Shown: positions 6,592 to 14,877 of the stretch, in pieces
How the letters are laid out: each line of letters opens with the position of its first letter
How positions within the stretch are numbered: position 1 is the first letter of the stretch
From: an uncultured bacterium
GTDB lineage: Bacteria; Bacillota_I; Bacilli_A; RF39; UBA660
Assembly (NCBI GenBank): GCA_959020415.1
Contig: CAUERX010000021.1
Location: forward strand, 1 to 25,710
Length of the DNA stretch: 25,710 nt
Direction: 5' to 3'
Notes under the pieces: generated by a model
What the model was told of the DNA's origin: nothing
The model's input: only the letters and a program-made list of their open reading frames with translations
Database searches by the model: none
Program-made: the position numbers and the translations under genes

Positions 6592-8073
6592 ATGAAGTAT
6601 GGTTTTAATAATGATATTTATGTAGAAGTACAAAGCAAAAAAATTAAAGAAAAAATTAAGCAATTTGACAAGTTATACTTAGAGTTTGGTGGAAAGTTAT
6701 TTGATGACTACCATGCTAGCCGAGTATTACCAGGATTTGCTCCTGATTCAAAAATTAAAATGTTATCGGAATTAAAAGATATTACAGAAATTATCATATG
6801 TATAAATGCTGGCGATATTGAACGAAGAAAGATTCGCGCAGATTATGGTATTACTTATGATATGGAAGTTTTAAGATTAATCGATGAATTTAAAGCTTTG
6901 GGCCTTACTGTTAATAGTGTAGTTATTACCTTATATAAAGGTGAAGAAAGCGCTAAAAAGTTTAGAAACCAATTAGAAAAAAGAAATATTAAAACCTATA
7001 TTCATACCCCAACAGCAGGATATCCAACAGACGTAGATATTATTGTTAGTGATGAAGGTTATGGAGCTAACACTTATATTGAAACAACCAAACCTTTGGT
7101 AGTTGTAACGGCTCCAGGTCCAGCAAGTGGAAAATTAGCAACTTGTTTATCGCAGCTATACCATGAGTATAAAAAAGGCATTAAAGCCGGTTATGCAAAG
7201 TATGAAACTTTTCCAGTTTGGAATTTACCATTAAAGCATCCGGTTAATGTTGCATATGAAGCAGCAACAGCTGATTTAAAAGATGTCAATATGATTGACT
7301 CATTTCACTTAGAAAAATATGGAATTACTTCGATTAATTATAACCGTGATTTAGAGGTCTTTCCAGTTCTTAAAGCAATATTAAACAAAATTACAGGAAG
7401 TGATATTTATTATTCGCCAACAGATATGGGCGTTAATATGATCGGATCTTGTATTGAAAATGATGAAGTAGTTGCTGAAGCTGGCAAACAAGAAATTATT
7501 AGACGTTATTACAAGGCTTTATGCGATGCTAAAACTGGAATAGGCGACGAAGAGACTGCACAACGTATTAAAATATTAATGAATGAGCTTGAAATCGATC
7601 CTATGGAAAAAAGAGCGGTTATTACAGCAGCTAATGCAAAAAGTAAGAAAGAAGATCTGCCAGTTATTGCTATTAAACTTCCTAACGGAAAAATTGTTAC
7701 TGGAAAGAAAACTGATTTGTTAAGTCCTGCTAGTAGTTTAATTTTAAATGCGATTAAAGAATTAACTAATATTCCGGATGAGGTTTATTTACTAGCGCCT
7801 AATGTCTTAGAACCTATTTTAAAATTAAAACCTAAAACACACCAAGAATCGCGTTCATTAAATTTAGAAGAAGTATTAATTGCTTTAAGTATTTGTTCTG
7901 TTACAAATCCAATTGTGGAAAAAGCTTTGAAAAAATTAGAGAAATTAGATAGTTGTGAGGCTCACGCGTCATTTATGGTTTATAACGGTGATTTAAATAC
8001 CCTTAAAAGATTAAATATTAATTTAACATGTGAACCAATTTTTTATTCAAATAATCTTTTCATGAGTGAATAA
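6592..8073 (+). CDS. DUF1846 (UPF0371) family protein
   Basis: 493 residues, the usual full length of this conserved soluble family, whose reaction is not established to my knowledge. Recognisable blocks: FDKLYLEFGGKLFDDYHASR near the N-terminus, VLPGFAPDSKIKML, VITLYKGEESAKKFRNQLE, VVVTAPGPASGKLATCLSQL (about 172-191), FPVWNLPLKHPVNVAYEAAT, YSPTDMGVNMIGSCI and LSICSVTNPIVEKAL. The Ser/Gly-rich APGPASGKLA stretch resembles a phosphate-binding loop, but no nucleotide chemistry is proven. I chose the ATG at 6592, which has GGAG nine bases upstream, over an in-frame TTG five codons earlier. Single gene with a clear sigma-A promoter. No strong hairpin lies between its stop and the next promoter at 8080, so its transcript probably ends at 8207. 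Confidence 0.93.
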   Translation: MKYGFNNDIYVEVQSKKIKEKIKQFDKLYLEFGGKLFDDYHASRVLPGFAPDSKIKMLSELKDITEIIICINAGDIERRKIRADYGITYDMEVLRLIDEFKALGLTVNSVVITLYKGEESAKKFRNQLEKRNIKTYIHTPTAGYPTDVDIIVSDEGYGANTYIETTKPLVVVTAPGPASGKLATCLSQLYHEYKKGIKAGYAKYETFPVWNLPLKHPVNVAYEAATADLKDVNMIDSFHLEKYGITSINYNRDLEVFPVLKAILNKITGSDIYYSPTDMGVNMIGSCIENDEVVAEAGKQEIIRRYYKALCDAKTGIGDEETAQRIKILMNELEIDPMEKRAVITAANAKSKKEDLPVIAIKLPNGKIVTGKKTDLLSPASSLILNAIKELTNIPDEVYLLAPNVLEPILKLKPKTHQESRSLNLEEVLIALSICSVTNPIVEKALKKLEKLDSCEAHASFMVYNGDLNTLKRLNINLTCEPIFYSNNLFMSE

Positions 8074-8079
8074 AAATAC

Positions 8080-8108
8080 TTGCATTTTTCGACAAAATGT
8101 GATATGAT
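8080..8108 (+). promoter_or_regulatory. sigma-A promoter of a short non-coding unit
   Basis: TTGCAT (8080-8085), 17 nt, TATGAT (8103-8108). It begins just after the DUF1846 stop codon, with no ORF downstream before the terminator. Confidence 0.65.
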
Positions 8109-8113
8109 TTATT

Positions 8114-8207
8114 TGTAGTTAGTTTTAAGTAATTAGCTTTATGATGTAAGTTTTATTACTGACCTTCATTGGTCAGAAAAACAGTTCGAAGTTTGAACTG
8201 TTTTTTT
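8114..8207 (+). ncRNA. candidate small RNA of about 94 nt
   Basis: A good promoter ends at 8108 and a strong terminator ends at about 8207. The only ATG-initiated frame between them is ATG ATG TAA, so the product would be untranslated. Two stem-loops are visible: CTGACC/GGTCAG (8159-8176) and the terminator hairpin (8178-8204). I see no features of 4.5S, 6S, tmRNA, RNase P or a known riboswitch. An alternative is that the segment is only the 3' UTR of the DUF1846 gene and the promoter match is accidental. Confidence 0.4.
8159..8207 (+). terminator. tandem hairpins ending in a strong terminator
   Basis: CTGACC (8159-8164) pairs with GGTCAG (8171-8176). Then AAAACAGTTC (8178-8187) pairs perfectly with GAACTGTTTT (8195-8204), followed by further T. 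Confidence 0.88.
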
Positions 8208-8282
8208 ATTTGTTTTTTCGGATTTAAAAAATTTACTATTACATTAGTTACATATTATTTCGGCATTATAGCTTTTTAGTTT

Positions 8283-8464
8283 TTAGATAGAATTGTGAAT
8301 AATGGTAATTCGTTGTTCTGACAACAAAAACGATTTTTTTATAAGTGCAAGGTCTTCGGGTTCAATAGCTTTTTCTTCTTTATCAATAAACTTTAATAAA
8401 CAACTGCCCTGTCTACCATAATTAGCAGCTAATCACATATTATTTAATTCCTTATTTTTCTCAT
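8283..8464 (-). pseudogene. degenerate gene of unknown family
   Basis: An ATG at 8462-8464 follows an AGGTGAT ribosome site (8468-8474) and a TATAAT (8481-8486), but its frame stops after six codons. A shifted frame then reads NKELNNM, a TGA at 8433-8435, and about 49 protein-like codons (LAANYGRQGSCLLKFIDKEE and onward) to the TAA at 8283-8285. So a small gene seems to have both a frameshift and an internal stop. I do not recognise the product. Its leader resembles that of the nitroreductase gene at 10462, which suggests a shared origin. The rest of 8208-8570 shows no other gene. Confidence 0.4.
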
Positions 8465-8570
8465 TTTATCACCTATATTTATTATAACAGAAAACATGAT
8501 ACTTTTAATGAGATTACTGAAAAAGATAACAGTAGTCTTTTTAATTTAGGACAATATAAATATAGGGATA

Positions 8571-8801
8571 ATGGTGATAATGATAGATTTTTCATTTGTA
8601 ATTGAGATGTTAAAAGATAAATATTCTTCAACAATGGGAAGAACCTGCAAAGATGTAATGAGGATTTTCAAATACCTATTGTTAAAATCATATTTTAAAA
8701 TGTCAGATAGAGGTTTAGTAGAAATAACCAAGACAGACATGTTATTTAAATACTTTTTATATGTAACTTTTTTATCAATAATAGAAAAATCAATAGATTA
8801 A
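8571..8801 (+). pseudogene. N-terminal remnant of an IS1182-type transposase (DUF772)
   Basis: The 76-residue frame contains MIDFSFVIEMLKDKYSSTMG, then DVMRIFKYLLLKSYFKMSDRG and LVEITKTDMLFKYFL. This is the N-terminal DUF772 helix bundle of IS1182/IS5-group transposases, which precedes the DDE catalytic core. After FKYFL the sequence leaves the family and stops. The catalytic domain is absent and no terminal inverted repeats are apparent. A TAG lies in frame 24 nt upstream, so the original N-terminus is also lost. It is a dead fragment marking earlier insertion-sequence activity. Confidence 0.7.
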
Positions 8802-8853
8802 GTGTATGTTTTTCACTATTGATTTTTATTTTTACTACTTTTTCAGCAATCTC

Positions 8854-9738
8854 TTAAAAGTCCTCTTTTTTTAACCATAAATTAATTTTTTCTTTTAATG
8901 TATTTAAATATTTTTTATTTCCTTTGTTTTTATTCATTAAATAAAAATGCATACTACCATTTATTAAACACCACTTTAACTTATTTTGATTATAAATTCC
9001 TATTTTTTTATAACCTTTTAAAAAGTCGGTAATATCTTTATCATTTCTCATAAAAGTTTGTTCTGGACGCAATATTAATGCCCACGCAATATCCTGTTCT
9101 TTAAAACCTCTTCCGGCATATTCCCAATCTAAAATTCCAGATACCTTGTCGTTTTTCCACAGAATATTTCAATAGTGAAAGTCACCATGAATAAAAGTGT
9201 CATAATCTATATTTAGAGGTTTGTGTTCGATAAGATAGTCTATTACTGATCTTTCCCACTCATCCAAATTTGGATAATTTTCTATCTTAGGGTAGTCATT
9301 GATATCACGTTGTCGTGCTTTCTCCCATTCTATATTGCAGTTATGGATTTTTGCCAGCATTTTGCCATATTCAAATAAATACGTTGTTTTATCAACGTGT
9401 AAATTACTTTTTAGTAAATAAGATAATTTATCACCATTTATTTTTAGGGTAGCAATATATGTATATCCTCTAAATTTACCACTTTCTAGTATTTTTGGAA
9501 CTGGAAATGTTGTTTTTATATTTTGTAAAATTTTGATTTCATTAGAAAAATTAGCAAATTTGCCACGTTCACTCTTTAAAAAAAATTCAATCATATGTTC
9601 TTTGTAATATCCTTGACATTCAAATACATCATTACCTGCTGGAGGATAACTAATAACTTTTAATAGCTTTATATTACTAAAGGGAATTTTGTTTATATCA
9701 ACTAAACTTTCACGCCATTTATCCTGAACTTCACCCAT
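8854..9738 (-). pseudogene. aminoglycoside phosphotransferase (APH)-like kinase, one internal TGA
   Basis: One frame of about 294 codons, open except for a TGA at 9169-9171. The upstream 189 residues hold a kinase N-lobe (VFECQGYYKEHMIEFFLKSE, with the ATP-site Lys) and the catalytic loop FIHGDFHY. After the TGA come NILWKNDKVSGILDWEYAGR, supplying the catalytic-loop Asn and the ILDWE metal-binding Asp, then the C-terminal helices. The stop therefore falls between the catalytic Asp and Asn and should abolish activity. A Trp (TGG) or Gly at this site is common in the family, so one base change explains it. The start has AAGGATG upstream. It follows the broken nitroreductase gene by 14 nt. The substrate could be an aminoglycoside or another small alcohol. 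Confidence 0.85.
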
Positions 9739-9752
9739 AGATACATCCTTTC

Positions 9753-10462
9753 TTAATTTAAAATAAATTGCTTATTATTTCCAAATTCAAACTTATCATT
9801 AGCGACCAGTTCAAAATGTTTTTTAGCAATATCCAAATCCACTAAATCAAATTCATAATCATTATGTACTTTGGTATAAACAATGCCATTTTGGTATTCG
9901 AACATTGCTTTTTGAGAATTTCTTGCGCTTGGGATTAAAGTAACTGCTTTAAGTCCTTCAGTTAACCATTTTGGAATAGTTTCAGTATCACTAATAAGTC
10001 TTTCTTTAATGCTTTTTCTTTTATTACTCATAGCCTTTCTGATCATTCTTTCTTTTATGGTTTCAGCCTTCACTTTTCCAATTGCGATCACACATATTAA
10101 TTCTTCAATATTTTTTATTTTCAGTTTGTTTTTATCAAATATTCCAACAACCCAACAAGTTCCAATGCTTAAATTAGTTAAATGCAAAACTAGTTGTTTA
10201 CCATAGTATCCAATTTTTTCTTTAAGATTTTTATCTTTAATGTCACCTTTCATTAAAATCAATGATTTAACATTATTAAATAAGTCATAACTTTTCTTAA
10301 AACTAGAAAAGGCTTCACTACCATCTTCTAAAAATTCCATAGTTAACTAGATTCTTTATTTAATGTTTCTATATAGGAGTTAATTTGGTTGATCTCTTCT
10401 TTTAAAAAACTAAACTTATCAAATGTTCTTCTGGAAATTCTATTTTCAATCGCTTCCAACAT
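9753..10462 (-). pseudogene. nitroreductase-family protein gene with a frameshift
   Basis: From ATG 10460-10462, after AGGTGAT (10466-10472), 39 codons read MLEAIENRISRRTFDKFSFL onward to NKESS and a TAA at 10343-10345. RxSxRxF is the FMN-binding start of nitroreductases. The rest lies in another frame, 9753-10340, starting MEFLEDGSEAFSSFKKSYDL and including YYGKQLVLHLTNLSIGTCWV (FMN/dimer core) and LIPSARNSQKAMFEY. One missing base near 10345, where the family would read about E-S-G-L-T-M, separates them. Restored length would be about 235 residues. Members are FMN-dependent NAD(P)H oxidoreductases. The 195-residue part lacks the N-terminal flavin-binding Arg residues, so it is probably inactive. 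Confidence 0.85.
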
Positions 10463-10485
10463 TTTATCACCTATAATAAGTATAA

Positions 10486-10515
10486 CAAAAAACTTGATAT
10501 TTTTGTATCAAGTTT
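10486..10515 (-). terminator. terminator upstream of the nitroreductase gene
   Basis: AAACTTGATA (10490-10499) pairs perfectly with TATCAAGTTT (10506-10515). T residues follow on the minus strand. It would end a transcript arriving from the degenerate region 10516-10940. Confidence 0.75.
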
Positions 10516-10938
10516 TAATTAAAAGTCGAAGTCCTACTGAATTTCTCATGGCAACATAGTTAAACGGGTTACAAACTTTTTTATTGGTTTTCATCTTCTT
10601 TTTTATCAGTGTCCCCTTTAATAAACTGTTGTTCAGTTAATTGAAAACATCTCTTCATTGCTACTTAATCTTAAGCTAAATTTGCCATTGCCTTGGCATA
10701 ATTAGTTTTGATATAATCCTTAAAATATAATAATTACGTTTTAACTTACCTTGCATGTATTGTTTATTTCTACATCACTTAAGCCACTACCTGTAAACAT
10801 GCCAGTAATAGGTTTTGTTGTTGTCCCGTTTGAACCAACAGCTATTTTTGTTATGTTTGGTGTATTTTGAAAAATAGAACTTATTTTGGTTGCTTTTCTA
10901 GTATCAAAGCGCTTACACCAATTTGAAATTACAAATTA
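10516..10938 (-). pseudogene. BspA-like (DUF285) surface-protein debris
   Basis: The minus strand between stops at 10936-10938 and 10741-10743 reads NWCKRFDTRKATKISSIFQN, then TPNITKIAVGS, MFTGSGLSDVEINNTCKV. This is the F-D-T-x-x-A/V-T-x-M-x-x-M-F-x-N-x-x-x-L repeat type of BspA-like proteins, here about one and a half repeats. Below it (10516-10740) short protein-like reads are broken by many stops, for example FQLTEQQFIKGDTDKKEDE and NPFNYVAMRNSVGL. No start or ribosome site remains. The whole is a fossil of a larger secreted protein gene. Confidence 0.5.
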
Positions 10939-11279
10939 TGAAAATGGATATATAAATATACAAATTGTTTTAACATACTTAAGTCTTTATAAATCAACGT
11001 AATGATGAAAAAACTTTTATAGAATAAATATTAATGGGGTAAGTGGTGTTATAGCTTTTCAGTAAGTTGTGAGTAAAAGACTATGTTAAGTCTATAAAGC
11101 GCATCAGTTTAAACCAAATGGTGCCCCCGAAATTATAAATTTTCCATCCGCTACATTACAGAATATTACGAATTGTAAAGTACAACATCCAAATTTAAAA
11201 GTAGTATATCAATTATGAAATCATTAGATATAATATTAAAGAATTTTTATAATAAAACTATACTTTTTTTATTAAATAT
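10939..11279. other. gene-less stretch in the decayed island
   Basis: No intact gene. On the plus strand 11090-11218 stays open for 43 codons and reads protein-like (PNGAPEIINFPSATLQNITN, then HPNLKVVY), perhaps another leucine-rich surface-protein remnant, but with no start or ribosome site. An imperfect direct repeat of TTAAGTCTnTATAAA type occurs near 10979 and 11086. Its meaning is unclear. Confidence 0.3.
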
Positions 11280-11456
11280 TTAAGGATACAAAGATACATC
11301 TAATTTTTGAGAATTAAATGAAGTATCACTTTTAAGATATAAACCAAATATCCTTTTCTTTTTAGCTAAGCTTGTAGGTTTTACTTTAATAATTTTAAAC
11401 AAATTATCTATTAAAGACTAATCTTCATCATCTTCCCACTCAATTACTGAAAAATT
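11280..11456 (-). other. in-frame readthrough tail after the recombinase
   Basis: After the recombinase TAA (11457-11459) the same frame continues with NFSVIEWEDDED, a TAG, then 47 protein-like codons (FKIIKVKPTSLAKKKRIFGL and onward) to the TAA at 11280-11282. It may be an old C-terminal extension of the recombinase or the remnant of a following gene. No ribosome site is visible. Confidence 0.3.
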
Positions 11457-12962
11457 TTATTTCTTTTTTAGTAATTCAATATATTCTAAGGCATCTTTTT
11501 CATTCTTCATTTCTGAAGTAGTTATTTTATAAACACCTTTACCAAAATACTTATCTATAATACCCTTGCTCTCATAATCTAATAATTGATTAACTTTATG
11601 CGATTTTAGTTTTAAATCAATTAACTCAGCACTACCTTTTCGTTTATATTCTCTAATAGAAATATTATCTAAATAAGTTGCTATAAATCTACATTTTATT
11701 TCATAGGAAATCATCTTCCATAATTCATTTAAGTCAATAGTATCAAACGTTCTTTTTTATCGTTGACAATTCTACTATCAATGGCAAAACGTACATCATG
11801 TCTTAACTTACATTTATTAAAGTCTTCTGCAATATCACTATCAACTACTATGTGATTACCAGTAAGTAAATTACTTAACTCTAATAAATCATTTAATTTA
11901 CTGATTAGCACATCTTCAATAACTTCTTCACGAATATAAATCTCACAATCTTTACATTTGTAATAAAGATATTCTTTTCCATTTGGTTTCTTAGTGCCAT
12001 TACACATCATTATTCTACCACACTTAGGGCATTTTACTTTCTGCATAAACAAATAATTTTTAGCTCTATAATAATTACGACTATTCCTAGATATTACTTC
12101 TTGGCAATCATAGAATAAATCTTCACTAATTATTTGAGGAACTTTATCTTCAATTATTCTTGTTTCTTTCGTTTCTATTGTTTTTCTATGTTCATAAATG
12201 CCAATATAACATTTATTATTTAAAATTGTAGATATTGAGCCATCACTCCACTGTCTATGAATAGGAGTTTTTTCCATTTGTTTCTTCATCTAAAACATAT
12301 TTAGAAATTACTTTTGGATATTTTTTCTTCAAAATTGTAGATATTTGAAAATAAGTATTGCCGTTAGAACATAAATTAAAAATTTCTCTAACAATCTTCG
12401 CCTCATCTTCAAAGATTTCCCACTCTTTAAGTTTTTCTTTTATTGTTTCATCTAATTTATGTCTATAACCTAAAGGTGCTTTCCCGCCAAAGTGTCCCTT
12501 ATCAACAGCACTTTCTACACCTATAATTGTTCTTTCCTGAATTAACTCGCGTTCAAATTGGGCAAATATTCCTAAGATACGAGCAAACATCATACCTGCC
12601 GCACCACTTGTATCAATTTTCTCACATAGAAATTCAACACTACAATTATACTTTTTTATTTCATTAAAGAACTATTCAAAATCAATAATACTTCTACTTA
12701 ATCTATCCATTTTGAATGCTAAAATTAAATTAAATTTATGCTTTCTCATATCCTTTAACATTTGAATATATGCTGGTCTATTTTCGGTTGATTTTCCACT
12801 TATACCAGCATCAATATATACCTTATAAACTTCATAACCATTTGCTTCACACATAGCGCGTAATCTCTTTTCTTGTTCTTCTAAACTATGCCCCTCTCGT
12901 GCTTGGTCGATTGTACTCACACGAGTGTAAATAGCAACTAATTTTTTATCTTCACTAAACAT
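11457..12962 (-). pseudogene. large serine recombinase (resolvase-recombinase-zinc ribbon), three lesions
   Basis: Restored length is about 501 residues, normal for integrases of phages and integrative elements. Order: resolvase domain with catalytic Ser in IYTRVSTIDQAREGHSLEEQ (about residue 16), DAGISGKSTENRP and FKMDRLSRS; the ARILGIFAQFERELIQERT helix; the recombinase domain (GKAPLGYRHK, the I-x-x-I-L-x-x-K region); a zinc ribbon CPKCGRIMMC ... CKDC; then a C-terminal helical region. Lesions: TAG at 12672-12674 replacing a probable Glu codon; a frameshift at an A6 run (12268-12273, one A too many); a frameshift at a second A6 run (11753-11758, one A too few). GAAGGAGT (12971-12978) marks the start. 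It is divergent from the XRE gene, as in many integrative elements. Not functional as read. Confidence 0.88.
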
Positions 12963-13156
12963 ATTTATTGACTCCTTCTAATAATTTAATATCAAAATTA
13001 TAGTTAACACCACTTTTAATGGTTTCAAAATACAAATAACAAAATTTTCAGCATAATAACAATAATCATACAATTTAACCATATCATTTTATATATTTAA
13101 TATTGCTATCACTAACATTTAATATCTTTAAAATGGTATATAGAGGAGGATAAACA

Positions 13157-13486
13157 ATGGAGAATAATTTAAAAAACATACGTAACTCTAAAAATCTTCT
13201 ATAAACCAAAGTGGCGATGGACTTAAATACTACTCAAGAAACTATATCTTCATACGAAACTGGGCGTATTTTCCCTAATGCCGATATGCTTATTGCCTTA
13301 GCAAATTATTACAATACATCTATTGATTACTTATTATGTCGGACTAAATATGATATGCCTATCAATGATATTAAGCCAAATAACATCTCTGAGAGTGATT
13401 TTATACTATTAAACAAAATCAATAAATTATCTTCTATTAACAAAGCCAAAATAGAGGGTTATATTGACGGACTTAATGATAAATAA
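13157..13486 (+). pseudogene. XRE-family (Cro/CI-type) regulator with a nonsense codon
   Basis: ATG 13157-13159 follows GAGGAGG (13143-13149). The frame reads MENNLKNIRNSKNLL, then TAA at 13202-13204, then TKVAMDLNTTQETISSYETG and onward, giving 110 codons in all. Residues 1-65 form a helix-turn-helix of the XRE type: the recognition helix region is TQETISSYETGRIFPNADML, followed by ALANYYNTSIDYLL. CAA to TAA (Gln, usual before T-K) is the simplest lesion. A GTG at 13211 keeps the rest open but would lose helix 1. The gene is divergent from the recombinase and probably was the repressor of the mobile element. Confidence 0.8.
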
Positions 13487-13557
13487 CTATACACAATTAT
13501 TATTAAATCTTAATTATCACTTTTAAAATAGCAAAAAGATTATTTAATATATACAAC

Positions 13558-13617
13558 AAATACCTAGATTTTTTATATTCATTTATATTTTTTTGAATAC
13601 AAATTATCTAGGTATTT
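13558..13617. terminator. long inverted repeat between the XRE and Rep-like genes
   Basis: AAATACCTAGAT (13558-13569) and ATCTAGGTATTT (13606-13617) form a perfect 12-bp stem with a 36-nt AT-rich loop. T-rich sequence follows on the plus strand. It may end the XRE transcript. Because of its size and its place beside a HUH-type gene, a replication or transfer hairpin is also conceivable. The remaining 13487-13704 is AT-rich with no gene. Confidence 0.45.
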
Positions 13618-13704
13618 TTCTATTTATTATTATACAAGGACATCTATTTATTTTATATCTATTATATGATAGTTAAACAGTGATTAAAAAATCTATTTTT
13701 TCCT

Positions 13705-14527
13705 TTAATAATAGGTTTCTTCAAATCTATCCCTAATACTTATATTCTGCACTTTATTATAATTATCTTTTATTTTTGATAATCTAACTTGCTTCATATA
13801 TTCCTTTTGTTCTTTTTCTTCTTGTTCCTTAGTAATACTATAAAAATAATCTTCTATTGCTTTAAACTTAATATCTAATGCCATTAACTTATTTTCATAA
13901 CTTTCTTGACTAATTAAATTTAATCGGTGTTTCTTATCTAATCTTTTTCTCGCACTTCTCAATTTTAGATATTCACTATAATAATCTTTAAGACTATATT
14001 TAAAATCTTCTTCGCCACTATAATTGCAATTAACAAATCTTATTTCTGCACTTTGATCTATAAAGTAACCAGCCATTTTTATATTGCAAGTCTTTTTATA
14101 TACTTTCTTTTTACCTAATTTACTAATATCAAATTTTTTTCTCATAAATACTAGGTATTTCACACCAATTTTTATCTACATAATCTTTTATAAGATTTAT
14201 TAAAGTAAAACTAGGTTTACTAACTATTAAAATATGGATATGAGGGTCGGTATGATAATTACCTTTATACCAATTATTCGCAATTTTTTCATTGATTACT
14301 AACTCTCTTTTAGGTCTTCCACGGTTTCCATTATGAATATATCTTAATGTACTAACTTCTTTTTTTAAATTACTAACAACTGTCATTACTGTTGCTTGGT
14401 ACTTGTATTTTTTACAAGTATAACTAATAAAACTCCTTAAACTTTTTGCATATCTACTTGCTTCCTCTAAACTATTAAACTTTTTATTTATCTCTATCGT
14501 ACCAATATCTATCTTTTTCTTAGCCAT
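13705..14527 (-). pseudogene. HUH-motif Rep-like protein split by an A7 frameshift
   Basis: The first part (14129-14527) starts at ATG 14525-14527, four bases after GGGTGAT, and ends IPSIYEKKI. It contains NYHTDPHIHILIVSKPS, an H-x-H motif as in HUH replication initiators and relaxases (metal-binding His pair). The second part (13705 to about 14150) reads KKFDISKLGKKKVYKKTCNI, AGYFIDQSAEIRFVN, then a long charged coiled-coil region (ARKRLDKKHRLNL to KEQEEKEQKEYM). The Tyr in AGYFIDQS is a candidate nicking residue. Deleting one A from the A7 run at 14134-14140 joins the parts into about 273 residues. Family assignment rests on motifs only. A relaxase or an unrelated protein remains possible. 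Confidence 0.5.
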
Positions 14528-14750
14528 TATAATCACCCGATATTATTGATTTCAATAGAGTAGTTAATTCACTAATGGTTATAGGTATTGTTCTATCATA
14601 TAGAAACAAATTATCTTTATTAAAATATAAAACTAATAATTTATATTTCTTAATTTTAATAATCACTTTATGAGGTTCAATAAAACTCACATTGGTATTA
14701 TCTAAATCAATTATCTTTCCTTGTATAAATTCACACTTTGCACTATTCAT
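14520..14750 (-). CDS. small hypothetical protein upstream of the Rep-like gene
   Basis: 76 residues with no recognised domain: NSAKCEFIQGKIIDLDN, VIIKIKKYKLLVLYF, ISELTTLLKSIISGDYNG. It is probably a small beta-rich cytoplasmic protein. Its last codons hold the GGGTGAT ribosome site of the Rep-like gene and overlap that gene's start by 8 nt, so the two are translationally linked. No Shine-Dalgarno site is seen before the annotated ATG. The same frame is open for 15 more codons upstream (IKDESFEKRIEITCA) with no standard start, so the true 5' end may be damaged or moved. Confidence 0.5.
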   Translation of the reverse strand: MNSAKCEFIQGKIIDLDNTNVSFIEPHKVIIKIKKYKLLVLYFNKDNLFLYDRTIPITISELTTLLKSIISGDYNG

Positions 14751-14801
14751 AGCACAAGTAATTTCTATTCTTTTCTCAAAACTCTCATCTTTTATTCAAA
14801 C

Positions 14802-14834
14802 AAAAAAACGTGAAATTCCTTACAAAATCACGAT
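14802..14834 (-). terminator. terminator downstream of tRNA-Trp
   Basis: On the minus strand CGTGA (14828-14832) pairs with TCACG (14809-14813), followed by seven T. A second perfect 7-bp hairpin, ACTCCAA/TTGGAGT at 14850-14866, lies between it and the tRNA. Confidence 0.6.
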
Positions 14835-14877
14835 TTTCTCTATGTCTGAACTCCAAAAGTTGGAGTATATTCACATA

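Noticed and set aside
8114..8207. 4.5S RNA, 6S RNA or a known riboswitch
   Set aside because: The SRP loop motif, a 6S-type long bubble and known aptamer cores are not visible, and no gene follows the terminator on the same strand.
8433..9171. TGA read as tryptophan (Mollicutes code)
   Set aside because: Two broken frames are interrupted by TGA, one at a plausible Trp position, and no intact gene that I checked ends in TGA. However, the long intact genes use TGG for Trp and contain no in-frame TGA, and the tRNA-Trp has only a CCA anticodon. The TGA codons lie in a region where TAG and TAA lesions also occur.
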